The position numbers and the translations under genes were made by a program. This document shows, piece by piece, positions 9,990 to 21,024 of a stretch of DNA of 64,000 nucleotides. The notes under the pieces were generated by a model that was not told where the DNA came from, made no database searches, and saw only the letters and a program-made list of their open reading frames with translations. Origin of the DNA: Cotesia glomerata (Eukaryota; Arthropoda; Insecta; Hymenoptera; Braconidae); NCBI RefSeq assembly GCF_020080835.1, contig NC_058165.1, positions 13,885,961-13,949,960 on the forward strand. The letters are read 5' to 3'. How positions within the stretch are numbered: position 1 is the stretch's first letter; each line of letters starts with the position of its first letter.

Positions 9990-11345
9990 ATGAGTAAAAT
10001 TCAGGAAAACAACAATAGTGAAAACGGGCGTCATGCCCAACAAGCAGCGATTGAAGCAAGCGCTGAAATGAAGCGGTCGCAAGCGTTTGAACGCCTTGAA
10101 AAGCTGACCAGTGAGCTAAATGACTTCATCCAATCTAAGGTCAATATCCACAAGGAGATTAAGACCAAGACGACCAGCGTAGCCAATGCCCTCCAGAGAT
10201 TCAAGAAACTTGATGAAGAATGGTGTTTAACAGCACGACGCACTTCTCGCACTACACCGGAGAGAAGCATTCAAGCAACTATCGTGAATGACGAAGCAAT
10301 GGACACTGAAGCCAAAGCTGACGGTGAATCAGTCGCGGAAGACAGAATCAGAACTAGCAGCAAGTCAACTAAGAGAAAAGATCGATCTTCTCCCGACCCA
10401 ACGATCTGCCAAGTTGTGAAGAAAAAGGACCTGAAACCAAGCTCTCCGAAAAATACGGCAGTGCAGAACGCTGGAAAAAAAGAGGTGACTGAATGGCAGA
10501 AGGTCCAATCCAAGACGGAGAAGAAGGAGCAAGCGAGAGAGCGGTTACCAAAACAACCGGTGAACAAATCTCGGCCGGAGCCTAAGCGGGAAAAACCGCG
10601 AAAATTCACCAAACCAGATGCCTTAATTATTCGACCCGTTGAGAAGGCAACATATGCCGAGATACTGCGTCGGATCAAAAAAGATGTCCCACCAGATCAG
10701 ACCTGTGGCGTCGTTGACAAGGTTCAAAAGACGAATGATGGGAATATGCTCATTACGCTTTCCAGAAAGACCGCAGACAAAGGACAAGCTTTGCTGAAGA
10801 CCATCAAGAGCATCCTTAAAGAAGAAGCGCAAGTCATCTGTAAAGGCCCAGAGGAACAGCTTGAAATCCGGGACATTGACGACGAAACAACTAAAGACGA
10901 TGTCTGGAAGGCCTTACAAGAGGCAGCTGGAAATGACTACGAAATATCTGAAGATGTCATTAAAATTCGTCCGGCCTACAGAGGTACTCAAACTGCTTCG
11001 GTACGATTGCCAGCAGCAATAGTGCAGAAGATACTCGGAAAGACAGGCAAAATAAGGATTGGCTGGGTAAATTGCCGTGTCAGAGCAGTTAAGACACCAC
11101 TACGATGCTATAAGTGCTGGCACTTTGGGCACACTACTGCCCAATGTAAAAGCGAAGTCGACCGATCTGGGCTTTGCATCAAATGTGGGCAAACAGGTCA
11201 TCAAGCTGCTCAATGCCCAAATAAAGTGAAATTTGCGTTATGTGCGAAAAAACTTGGCTCTCAGGACACTGCTCACCGGTCTGGTTCTGGCCGATGCCCA
11301 ATCTCCCAAGAAGCACTCCAGAAGCTGACAAATAAACGAACATGA
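9990..11345 (+). CDS. ORF1 (gag-like, CCHC zinc knuckles) of copy C, intact
   Basis: Intact 451-aa ORF1 protein. Residues 1-80 contain an Ala/Glu/Lys-rich helical segment that could be a coiled coil (MKRSQAFERLEKLTSELNDF). Residues 90-220 are basic and low in complexity. Residues 220-370 form the more conserved block before the knuckles (ALIIRPVEKATYAEILRRIK). The three knuckles at about residues 373-440 are CYKCWHFGHTTAQC, CIKCGQTGHQAAQC and CALC...C. By family knowledge it binds element RNA in a cytoplasmic RNP. Start ATG 9990 is preceded by A-rich sequence. The stop TGA 11343-11345 overlaps ATG 11342 of ORF2 (ATGA), suggesting stop-restart translation of ORF2. Confidence 0.9.
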   Translation: MSKIQENNNSENGRHAQQAAIEASAEMKRSQAFERLEKLTSELNDFIQSKVNIHKEIKTKTTSVANALQRFKKLDEEWCLTARRTSRTTPERSIQATIVNDEAMDTEAKADGESVAEDRIRTSSKSTKRKDRSSPDPTICQVVKKKDLKPSSPKNTAVQNAGKKEVTEWQKVQSKTEKKEQARERLPKQPVNKSRPEPKREKPRKFTKPDALIIRPVEKATYAEILRRIKKDVPPDQTCGVVDKVQKTNDGNMLITLSRKTADKGQALLKTIKSILKEEAQVICKGPEEQLEIRDIDDETTKDDVWKALQEAAGNDYEISEDVIKIRPAYRGTQTASVRLPAAIVQKILGKTGKIRIGWVNCRVRAVKTPLRCYKCWHFGHTTAQCKSEVDRSGLCIKCGQTGHQAAQCPNKVKFALCAKKLGSQDTAHRSGSGRCPISQEALQKLTNKRT

Positions 11346-14325
11346 GGATACTGCAGCTTAACATCAATCACTGCGAAGCTGCGCATGACCTGCTTATGCA
11401 GACAGTACGGGAATTAAAGCTCGACGTTGTGCTTTTATCGGAGCCATATAAACATTTAGCTGGACAACCTTGGGAGACTGATATCACCACGAAAGCTGTG
11501 ATCTGGGCTTGTGGTAAGCTCCCTTTCCAGAGTGTAGCTACCAATGGCAGCGCTGGCTTTGTAGCAGCATCAGTAGATGGCATCCGTTTTTACAGCTGCT
11601 ACGCACCACCTAGCCTCTCAATTGCTGAGTTTACTGACTTCTTGGATCGACTGACCGAGGACGCGAAGCAATATCATCCAGTGGTGATAGCCGGAGACTT
11701 TAACGCCTGGGCAGTTAAGTGGACTGGGGCAGTAAGCAGACTAATGCACGAGGAAGAGAGCTGCTAGAAGCTCTTTCTACACTAGATGTAGTCTTGCTCA
11801 ACAATGGTGACACGCCGACCTACACCAAAGGTGACGCAAGCTCGATTGTAGACGTCACTTTTGTCAGTACCAGCCTTGCTAAAGGTAACACTAACTGGAA
11901 GGTACTGGACATCTACACTGCCAGTGACCATCATGCGATACTCTGGGAAACGTCAAACGACCAGAACCTCCGGGGGCCTATCAAGCAATTTAACACCGTC
12001 GGTTGGAAGGTGAAATCTCTTGACCCAGAAGTATTGCTAACAGCCCTCGATAGTAATCCGATAGAGACTGGATGTGCAGAAGAACATACTAAGGCTCTGA
12101 TGATGCGAGTAACACAAGCTTGTGATGCCAGTATGCCTCGCAAACGTGTTATGAATTCAAGACCTGCGGTACACTGGTGGAATGATCATATCAGCAACCT
12201 CCGTAAAGAGTGTCATCGAAAGAGAAAAATATCACAGCGTGGCTATCAACGACCTTACTCTGCAGTGCTGATCGCAGAGTACAAAAAAGCTCGTCGTGAA
12301 CTTAATGAGGCCATAAAATAGAGCAAAAGAAGATGCTGGAAAGAGCTCATATACGAGGTCGACAAAGACGTGTGGGGTCGGCCGTATAAGGTGGTCATGA
12401 CGCACCTGAAGAAACAACAAATGCCGTCACCTACGTGTCCCCAACTCCTTCAGAAAATCGTCACTGCGCTGTTTCCACAGCAACACAGTCTCAATTATCA
12501 GTCAACGCAAGATGAACTGGACGACATTCCACCTGTCACTGAAGAAGAATTGTTGGAGGCCTGTAATCGGGTAGGAAATAATAAAGCGCCGGGATTGGAC
12601 GGAATCCCTAATATAGCCTTGAAAACCATCATAAAGGCAGCACCAACATTATTTCTAGACGCTTACAACGCATGCCTCAAGGAGGGGACTTTTCCTCGTA
12701 AGTGGAAACAGCAACGGTTAGTACTTTTACCTAAAGGAAAGAAACCGCCAGAAGAACCGTCATCTTACCGACCACTCTGCATGCTAGATACGGCGGGTAA
12801 GATATTTGAGCGTATCATCCATCAGCAAATAGATGCAGTAGTCGACCCACTCTTGGCAGACAACCAGTATGGATTCCGGAAAGGACGATCAACCCTGGAC
12901 GCGATCAACCTAGTTGTTAATACGGCCAAAGAGGCAATCGCAGGAACTAGATGGAAGGGTGGAACGAAGAAGTACTGCCTGGTGGCTGCCTTGGACATCA
13001 AAAATGCTTTCAATTCCGCTAATTGGGACTGCATCATGCAAGCTCTCGACGAGAAGAACGTGCCAACATATCTTCGCAGACTAGTGATTAGCTATTTTAC
13101 AGATAGAGTGCTGAAATACGATACAAAGAATGGTCCAAAAGAGTATGATATAACCGGTTGTGTGCCACAGGGCTCTGTTCTTGGTCCACTTCAGTGGAAT
13201 ATCATGTATGACGGGCTCCTGAGACTGAAGCTTCCAAGATGTGTCAAACTGGTAGCGTATGCGGATGATGTTGCCGCAGTGATCGTCGCCAAACACCTCG
13301 ACGAGATTCAACATCTGTTTGACATCACTTTTGAGAAGATCAACCAGTGGATGGATACAGTGAACCTACAACTGGCCAAGCAGAAGACCGAAGCAGTGCT
13401 TATTACCAGCCAAAAAGAAGTTGAAACAATTAAGATTAATGTCGGTGACCGAGAAATCACATCACAACCTCATATACGATATCTGGGAGTGATGCTTGAT
13501 GCCCGACTCAACTTCAAGCAGCAAGTGGAACACGTCTGTACGAAAGCGTCAGTAGTGAGAGCTAGTCTCGCACGATTGATGCCGAACGTCGGAGGCCCAA
13601 AGCAGAGCAGGAGGCTACTATTGTCATCAGTAGTCACATCGATGCTCACCTATGGAATATCAATTTGGGCTGACGCACTAGAGGTGCAAGATTCATGGAG
13701 AAAAGCTGGACCAATATATCGTATGAGTGCCCTACGAGTTGCAAACGCCTTTCGAACAATATCAGAGGAAGCAGTGTGTGTCATTTCCGGAACTCTGCCG
13801 CTTAGAGTTCTAGCTGAGGAAAGACGGAACCTTCACTAACGAAAGAGGTCAACCACACTAAGTGCCGAGGAACTCAGAGCTGAAGAACGGCAGAACAGCA
13901 TCGCACGATGGCAATCGCAGTGGGACGCCGCGACAACAGGAAGATGGACACACCGTCTCATACCGAAAATCGACGTTTGGATAAACCGGAGTCATGGCGA
14001 GGTCAATTACTATCTGACGCAGATGTTGTCAGGACATGGATGTTTTCGGACGTATCTTCACCGCTTCAAGCATGATGATTCACCGAAGTGCCCGTCCTGC
14101 CCAGGAATCAATGAAGACGCGGAGCACGTTTTCTTTGAGTGCCCACGATTTTACCTACAGCGCGATGAGCTGGAGATGATCCTGAAGAAGAAAATCCAAC
14201 CAGAGACAATATTAGAAGCAATGCTGTCATCAGAGGCTGCCTGGAACGCCGCAAACACGTTTGCAACAGAAGTCCTTATAGACTTGCGTTCCATCGAAAG
14301 AAAAAGAGCAAATGACAACAACTAG
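11342..14325 (+). pseudogene. ORF2 (endonuclease-reverse transcriptase) of copy C, three lesions
   Basis: Endonuclease residues are readable at 11342-11960 (LNINHCEAA, SEPYKH, AGDFNAWAV, TASDHHAI). The RT at 12370-13500 has KAPGLDGIP, FRKGRSTLDA, GCVPQGSVLGP and catalytic AYADDVAAVI near 13255. The C-terminal finger lies at 14090-14150 (CPSCPGINEDAEHVFFEC). The lesions are a 5-nt insertion (GTTAA) near 11712-11717 just after the GDFN box, which shifts the frame; TAG at 12319-12321; and TAA at 13837-13839, where copy D has Gln. After the insertion a single frame carries the rest of the protein to TAG 14323-14325. The same 5-nt insertion is in copy D, so the parent of both copies was already frameshifted. 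Confidence 0.88.
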
Positions 14326-14566
14326 AAGAAAGGTAAAATAATACCTAGTTACCAAAAGGAAGAGCAGTCGCTATATCCTCCCCCCACGAAGTAATGCCTA
14401 ACGGCGGTTTCCATGAGGGATTAGAGGAAAGAGGAAAGGGGTTTAGGGTTTAGTGGGTAGGGGCGTTAGCGTCGAGTTTTAGTATGACGCTGCGTCGAGT
14501 CGCCACATATCCAGGCCAAACAGCTACGCCTAGAATCCGTAAAAAGGATTCCCCCCCCTAAGGGGA

Positions 14567-14647
14567 AAAAAAAAAAAAAAAAACATACATACATACATAC
14601 ATACATACATACATACATACATACATACATACATACATACATACATA
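14567..14647 (+). repeat. Poly-A plus (CATA)n tail of copy C
   Basis: An A run followed by about 16 CATA units, ending at the left end of the foldback element (CAGTCGGCGAC). The last TA of the microsatellite may be the TA target of that insertion. Confidence 0.93.
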
Positions 14648-15412
14648 CAGTCGGCGACAAGTATTTCTCCCGTACACAGTAACAAACGTGCACAAAATAT
14701 CTCTATATAAATAGCTCCATGTCAGATATTTCTATGTAATATATTTCTAGGGAATATTTATATATGAAAAATTAGTCTATTTAAAAATATATCCATGCAA
14801 GAATAACTCTATATAAATTAATTCTAACCGCAAATAAATCTATGAAAAAATATTTTAATGTTAAAATAAATCCATACTTCCACATCTCTATGTAAAAATA
14901 AGTCAGTGTAAAATTACTATAGTACTATAGCAATTTGTAAAATTTCATACCGTATTGTTAGGAGGAATATTTGCACAGGAGTGTGGCGCTGGCGCTTCCG
15001 TGTTAGTAAATTTGATTAAAAAAAAATTTTTTTTTTTTTTTACTTTTTTGAATTCTTTCAATTTGATGATTTTGGAAAAACTTAAATGTGTTTTTTTTTA
15101 TAACAACAATCATTAATCATTAATCATTAATGATTAATTATTAAAAACAATCCATTTGCAAAACTGACTCAAATTCCCTGGAATGATCTAGAAATGCTGT
15201 TAAAAAGTACACCAAAAATAATAGTTATAATAATGAAAGTTGTTAATTTCACAGTTTACATTTTAACATTAAGGAATTAATTTTATTAATGTATCTCCAT
15301 CATAAATCGAAATTTTCTTATTGTATTTCTGACTGTATTCAACAATTGCATTTATTTATTAGTATTTATTTATTATTTATTATTTATTAGTATTAATCTC
15401 TAGTGATGAGCA

Positions 15413-15583
15413 AAATCTGTCTTGGTCTTGCAGTCTTGGTCTTGGTCTCTCGATTTTGCAAGACCAAGACCAAGACCAAGATCATTCATACACTAGCAAG
15501 ACCAAGACCAAGACCGAATAAACAAGAACAAGACCGAAACCAAGACCGACAATGCAAGACCAAGACCAAAGTGCAAGACCAAA
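15413..15583 (+). repeat. Left subterminal GACCAA-type hexamer array of the hAT
   Basis: First GGTCTT-oriented copies (15420-15460), then many CAAGACC copies on the same strand. A matching array in the other subterminal region makes these likely transposase-binding or stem-forming repeats, as known for other hAT elements. The specific function is inference. Confidence 0.7.
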
Positions 15584-15700
15584 TTAAAAAAAAAAAACAT
15601 AACTTCCGTTGTAAATAAGATATATGAGAATGTTTGTCACAACTTCTACAAATGTTCTTTTGTAGTTCTGTTTTTTGTGTGTTTAAGATTTTCAATTTAT

Positions 15701-15996
15701 TTTACTAAATATAAACACCAAATATAAAAAAAAGCATCGGTAAACCTTGCCATTGTCTGAAAAGAAGGATCTACAAGAATATTCTTGAAGTAACTATTCT
15801 TTTCCAATGTCTGGTTAACACATGGTCGATGTAGAGCTAAACTAATTTTTTACTAAATATAAACACCAAATATAAAAAAAAGCATCGGTAAACCTTGCCA
15901 TTGTCTGAAAAGAAGGATCTACAAGAATATTCTGGAAGTAACTATTCTTTTCCAATGTCTGGTTAACACATGGTCGATGTAGAGCTAAACTAATTT
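15701..15996 (+). repeat. Tandem duplication, 2 x 148 bp, upstream of the hAT transposase
   Basis: Copies 15701-15848 and 15849-15996 differ at only a base or so (TTCTTGAAG versus TTCTGGAAG). They lie 240-540 nt before the transposase ATG and may affect its promoter; no function can be read from them. Confidence 0.85.
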
Positions 15997-16238
15997 TTTT
16001 TATATTTTAACATTCTTCGAGTACTTGATACTTTTATTTTCTATAGTAAAAGGTCAATTTATGTGTTCAAAAATTGGAAGGGTAAGTTTTCGAGTTTTCG
16101 TAACTCTCACAACTATTCATACCATTTTCTTAGGACGATACGTAAAGATCGTAAACATCTCAGAAAATTTGAGCATTTTAGTACTATATATTTTGAGACC
16201 AATTTTGAAGCTTAAAATAAACTTTTTTTTTGTAAAAA

Positions 16239-19200
16239 ATGAGTAACCAAGAAAAAATGTTATTAGAGCAATCTCAAGAAAGTGATAACAATAGTGTAGT
16301 GTGTGCGAATAGTGAGAAAATTAATATTCCTGAGCAGGAATTAGTAAGATCAAAGAAACTTGAACAGTCAAATAAGAGTCAATTTAGAGGGTTCTTTGAT
16401 CTTATTGACTCAAAAGACAATTTATATGGATTATGTAAACTCTGTGAAAAAAGTAAAAAAATTTTAAAAATAAAAATGAAAAATAAGAATACTTCCGGTC
16501 TTAAAAAACATTTGTCTGCAGTACATAAAAAGGAATTTCTAAAACTATTCCCTCAAGAGCAGACAACAGCAAATATTGCCAACTTTTTTAAATCGACTGA
16601 AACAGGCATAGTAAGTATTTCTAAATATATATTGAATTGATTTAATGCATGACTTTTAATTTTTAAATATCAAAATTTAAAGTTAGAATAAATGCACCAG
16701 TAGTTGACCAATTGTATATAAAAGTAATAATCTTATTATTAAATGAAGATAATATGGTTTCTAAATATTTTTTTGACTATAACTACTCTCATAATATGTA
16801 TAATTCATAGTTGCCCTAAATATTTCCGACTGTTACTAAATAACCCTGAAAACAGTTAATAAAAATTATCGACAGTGTGATAAATATGTGACACTGTCAT
16901 AAATATGTCTTTTGTTACTATTTTTGATTTCGCTTGTATAGAAAAAACGTTTACCTGAAGATTACGTATCGATACATACTTGTGTTTCGGCTTTGTTGTG
17001 TACAACGTTATCGTGTTTGATGTTGTTTTTTATATATTAAAAAAAAAATTCTAAAAAGTTTTAATCCCTTCAAAAATTATTTTAAGGGCGATAGACACCG
17101 TAACAGCCGAAAAAATGGCTGATTTTTTTGACCGGGAAAATAAAAAAATTTCGGGATCAGGTTCTTTTGTTCTATTAAATGTACATTGAAGATTAATATC
17201 CTAAATTTTCATTAGGAAAACGGTCGGTCTACTTGTTCTCACTAAAGTAACAATAACTCCGAAGATTTTAGAAATTTTGATCTAAAATTTTATACAAATA
17301 TTTTTGAATGTATAAACTTTGATTTAAAGCGAAAAAAGTTTTTTTTTCGATTTATCACAGTGGCTATCTCCCTTAACATTTATTACTATGTTTTTCTACG
17401 GTCTTTGCAAGTAACTAAAATAATTAAATGAATACATATAAAATGAAGAAATACGATATAATTGACTACAGATAAAATTCTTTTATATATTTACGGGTAT
17501 ACCTATATAGCAATCATTTTTTTAAAAAGTGCTTTATGCAGAACTGACGGAATATTTGACATAAAATTTAGATTTTGAGAGCCGAATTAAAATTTATTGT
17601 GTTGCTTTAATTGAATTAGTAATTACTCGAAAAATCATGTAAATAAGCTTATTTCAAAGCTAATTATTGAGAATTTTTTTTAATTTCAGGTCTCTTATAA
17701 AAATAAAAGTTTTATAACCACAACAGTGGATTGGATCTCAAAAAAATATCTTCCTTTTTCATTTTTTGAAGACAAAGATACTCAAGACTATTTCCAATTG
17801 ATAAATCCCAACCTGCAATTTCCAAGCAGATTTACTATTCGCCGAGAAGTACAAAAACGGTTTGACGAGCTTCGAACGTGTATAAAAAGTCAATTAAAAA
17901 AATGTACATCAAAAATATCATTTACCATTGATGGTTGGACATCGATAGCCAACCGATCGTTTTATGGTATAACAATTCATTTTATTGATAATGACTGGAA
18001 TTACCAATCAATGGTACTCGATTTCGTTGCATCCCACGGAAAGCATACTGGTCAAGATATCGCCCAAGTTTTCTATAAATGTATAAAAGAATTCGAATTA
18101 GAAGGTAAAATCCAAGGAATAACCGTTGATAATGCTTCTGCAAATACAAAATTTATGATAGAGTTGCAAAATTTACTTCCTAATTTCGATGCAGAAAACC
18201 AACACTTTCGCTGTATGGCGCATGTTTTGAATTTAGGTGTGCAGGACTTGATGAAAACCCTGTCACTAAACACTTATAATGAAAATGGAAATAATAGTGA
18301 CGAAGAAAATTTTAATAACTCTGACGACTATAGTGAAGAAGAAAGTGATAGTGACGAAGAAAGAGCTAGTGATGAAGAAATGAACATTCAAATTGAGTAT
18401 AGAAGAGATGGCAATCACGACAATGAAGATTTGAGTACATCAATTACGAAAATACGCTCCATTTTTCATAAAATTAGAAGAAGCGAGAAAATTAAAAAAA
18501 CATTTCATTCCGCATGTGAAACAGTTAGTCTAACGACTAATTTGAACCCAATTTTAGACTGCCCAACGAGATGGAACTCAACACATGACATGATTGGGGT
18601 AGCTTTAAAATTAAAGCAAGGTATTATCACATTATGTAATTGTGTGCTTGAATTGAACCATTTCAAAATTTGGGAAGAAGAATGGACAGTCTTGGAGAAA
18701 ATTCATAAATTTCTAATTAATTTCAAAAATTTGACGACTCGACTTGGTGGCGATAAGTACGTAACGCTTCCCTTTGTTATAGTTTCATTCAATCTACTTC
18801 TCGATAGAATAGAATTTTTGACAAATCAATTAGATTCTAAACATAAACGCACTGCAATAGATGAGCAGCTCATCCTGGGTTTTCAAGCTGCAAGAGATAA
18901 AATGCTCAAGCATTACAAAAAAACTAATTGGGTTTATTGTACAACGCTAATTTTAGATCCTAGACATAAAGTCGGAACATTCGATTTAACACCTTGGGGA
19001 TCGGAGATTAAAAGTGAAAGCCAAAAACGGTTTGAAAAGTTGTTTGAAGAATATCGATTTCAAGAGCCAGTAGGAGAACCATCAATGGACATAAGTGAAG
19101 AGTGTGAGGAAGATGAAGACGCTATAGATTTCAATAAATTATATGCAGCTCCATCTTCTTCGTCAGCTTCTCAACTCTCGAGAAAAGAGTTAGAACAGTA

Positions 19201-19444
19201 CTTTAGTCAGCCTAGAGCTTTGAGCAACGAAGATATACTGATTTGGTGGAAACGTCATGAGCTTCAATATCCCATTTTGGCAAAAATGGCTCGAGATTTT
19301 TTGTCAATTTCGGCTACATCAGTCCCAGTGGAGAGGTTGTTTTCGAAAGCATCTCTTGTGATACGAAAGCATCGCAATAGATTGAATAACGAGTCAGCTC
19401 GATGGCTATTGTGCATTAATTCTTGGTCATCAAATAAAAAATAA
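16239..19444 (+). CDS. hAT transposase with BED zinc finger, two exons (16239-16610, 17690-19444)
   Basis: Exon 1 encodes 124 codons ending at ATA|GTAAGT (donor 16611). Exon 2 starts after TTTCAG at 17689 and stays in phase 0 to TAA 19442-19444, giving 708 aa. Residues about 48-105 form a BED-type finger (CKLC ... H near KKHLSAVH). The catalytic region contains FTIDGWTS, GITVDNASANT (conserved Asp) and the hAT CxxH-like box RCMAHVLNL, followed by an acidic insertion (DEENFNNSDDYSEEESDSDE). The C-terminal hAT dimerisation domain has WWKRHELQYPILAKMARDFL and SVPVERLFSKA. No stop or frameshift is visible, so it could encode an active enzyme that excises and inserts the element. Start ATG 16239 is the first Met in the frame. 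The intron of 1079 nt is AT-rich. Confidence 0.9.
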
Positions 19445-19657
19445 TAAATATATGCGTATAAGTAATGTATATTATATTATAATAATATATAAGTATGTAT
19501 CAAAACTAATAGAATAAAGTAAAATTTTTTGATTAGTGTAAAATAAAGCTTAATTAATTATAGATAGTTATTGTTGATCATTTATAATTTATACCCATAA
19601 GAAGACTTGACGAATTTCCAAAACGAAGTAAGTAATTAATAGCAGACTATTTGAGCA

Positions 19658-19830
19658 AGCCCAAGACCAAGACTGAATATGCAAGACCGAGACCAAGACC
19701 AAGACTGAGTATGCAAGACCGAGACCAAGACCAAGACTACAAATATTTGAGCAAGATCAAGACCAAGACTGGACAAACAAGACCAAGACCGATAGCAAGA
19801 CTGTCTTGGTCTGGGTCTTGGTCTTGTTTT
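19658..19830 (+). repeat. Right subterminal GACCAA-type hexamer array of the hAT
   Basis: About twenty AAGACC/AAGACT units, then inverted GGTCTTGG units just inside the right terminal repeat. It mirrors the left array. Confidence 0.7.
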
Positions 19831-20038
19831 GCTCATCACTATTAATCTCTCTCTATCACTCTCTAGCAAAACCAATAAAAAGTTCACTAGTGGGATCCTT
19901 GCCACTAATGAAGAGAGGGAGAGAGAGAGAAAGACAGTTTACAAAGATTTATTTCTTGAAAATGTCCGAAGTTAAAAATTGATGGACATTTTGATTTATT
20001 TTTTAATATTCTGAGACAAAGAGAAAAAAAAATGACAA

Positions 20039-20228
20039 TAAAGTTAGCCGACATTTAAAAATTTTTAGAATTTTTTTTATTGAAAAAATCGTTACAAAAA
20101 AAATTTTTTTTTTTAAGTTCATTTGTAAAAAATTTGAAAAACTGTAAGTGCAATTAAAAAAAAAATTTTTTAGGTCTAATTTAATAAATTAAACAAAGTC
20201 AAAAAATAAAAAATGTCGGTTAACTTTG
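20039..20228. mobile_element. MITE copy 1 with TIR TAAAGTTAGCCGACAT
   Basis: About 190 bp, starting TAAAGTTAGCCGACAT and ending ATGTCGGTTAACTTTG. The interior is A/T homopolymer rich and without ORFs. It abuts the inner end of the right arm of the foldback element. A second copy lies at 20733-20921. Confidence 0.7.
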
Positions 20229-20732
20229 TTGTTATAAAAAAAAAAAACACATTTAAGTTTTTTCAAAATCATCAAATTGAAAGAATTCAAAAAAGTAAAA
20301 AAAAAAAAAAAAAATTTTTTTTAATCAAATTTACTAACACGGAAGCGCCAGCGCCACACTCCTGCTCAAATATTCCTCTTAACAATACGGTGTGAAGTTT
20401 TACAAATTGCAGATACTATAGTAATTTTACACTGACTTATTTTTACATAGAGATGTGGAAGCATGGATTTATTTTAACATTGAAATATTTTTTCATAGAT
20501 TTATTTGCAGATAGAATTAATTTACATAGTTATTCTTGCATGGATATATTTTTAAATAGACAAATTTTTCATATATAAATATTCCCTAGAAATATATTAC
20601 ATAGAAATATATGACATGGAGCTATTTACATAGAAATATTTTGTGCACGTTTGTTACTGTGTACGGGAGGAATACATGTCGCCGACTGTATCTATCTAAG
20701 CATGGTTCGCATGTAAATTTTCTGGATGATCC

Positions 20733-20921
20733 TAAAGTTAGCCGACATTTTTAATTTTTTGATTCTTTTTCATTTGCTAAAATAGAACTAAAACATATTT
20801 TTTAAAAATTGCACTTATAGTTTTTTAAGTTTTTTTATAATGAAATTTTTTTTTTTATTTTTTTCTAAAAATTATTCAATAAAAAAAACTTCTAAAAATT
20901 TCAAGATGTCGGCTAACTTTA
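20733..20921. mobile_element. MITE copy 2 with TIR TAAAGTTAGCCGACAT
   Basis: A 189-bp element with perfectly paired ends TAAAGTTAGCCGACAT and ATGTCGGCTAACTTTA. It lies about 100 nt upstream of the splice acceptor of the exon at 21025. A TA-type target is plausible. Confidence 0.75.
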
Positions 20922-21024
20922 TTTTTATATTTTCTGATCGAATTGAAACCTTCATCCATTGTTTTAATTTACGCATTTTGCGGTTATTTTTTTTTTTAAG
21001 TTTTTTAATTGCGTTTTCTTTCAG

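Larger units (their letters stand above)
9447..14647 (+). mobile_element. R1-clade-like non-LTR retrotransposon, copy C (family 1), full length
   Basis: The only copy with both ends in view. A 543-bp 5' UTR starts with CTCGGGG, whose complement CCCCGAG recurs about 35 nt later. ORF1 (9990-11345) is intact, ORF2 (11342-14325) is damaged, and the 3' UTR is followed by an A run (about 14567-14583) and (CATA)n up to 14647. It is about 5.1 kb long without the microsatellite. The 5' junction is the (CATA)n of B and the 3' junction is its own (CATA)n, so it is flanked by the same repeat on both sides, as expected for ACAY-targeted elements. Confidence 0.9.
15401..19841 (+). mobile_element. hAT transposon, apparently complete (8-bp TSD TTAATCTC)
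   Basis: The element starts TAGTGATGAGCAAAA and ends with its complement TTTTGCTCATCACTA. The 8-bp sequence TTAATCTC lies directly outside both ends (15393-15400 and 19842-19849), the hallmark of hAT. It is 4441 bp long and carries a two-exon transposase (16239-19444) without visible lesions. Both subterminal regions are packed with AAGACC/GGTCTT hexamers (15413-15583, 19658-19830). Identical TSDs, intact ORF and paired ends suggest recent insertion into the foldback element. Confidence 0.93.
14648..20688. mobile_element. Foldback element with 462-bp terminal inverted repeats, host of the hAT insertion
   Basis: The left end CAGTCGGCGACAAGTATT and the right end, read in reverse, CAGTCGGCGACATGTATT, begin long inverted arms at 14648-15109 and 20227-20688, both 462 nt, which stay alignable across their whole length with scattered mismatches. 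Both ends are flanked by TA (TA|CAG ... CTG|TA), consistent with a TA target as in Tc1/mariner-like MITEs, but the superfamily is not proven. Removing the nested hAT (15401-19841) and the small MITE (20039-20228) leaves about 1.4 kb with no coding potential that I can see, so it is a non-autonomous element. Confidence 0.78.

Noticed and set aside
11712..11717. Programmed ribosomal frameshift site in ORF2
   Set aside because: No slippery heptamer or obvious downstream pseudoknot, and copy A lacks the 5 bases; an inherited insertion is the simpler reading, though the sharing by C and D is reported as a finding.
15393..15400. Treating hAT and foldback as one element with 462-bp ends
   Set aside because: The hAT has its own terminal repeats and an 8-bp duplication TTAATCTC on both sides, so it is a separate later insertion.
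14648..20688. Polinton/Maverick because of long terminal inverted repeats around a large insert
   Set aside because: The ends are CAGTCGG and not the AG-type Polinton start, no Polinton genes lie inside, and the gene present belongs to a nested hAT with its own ends and TSD.
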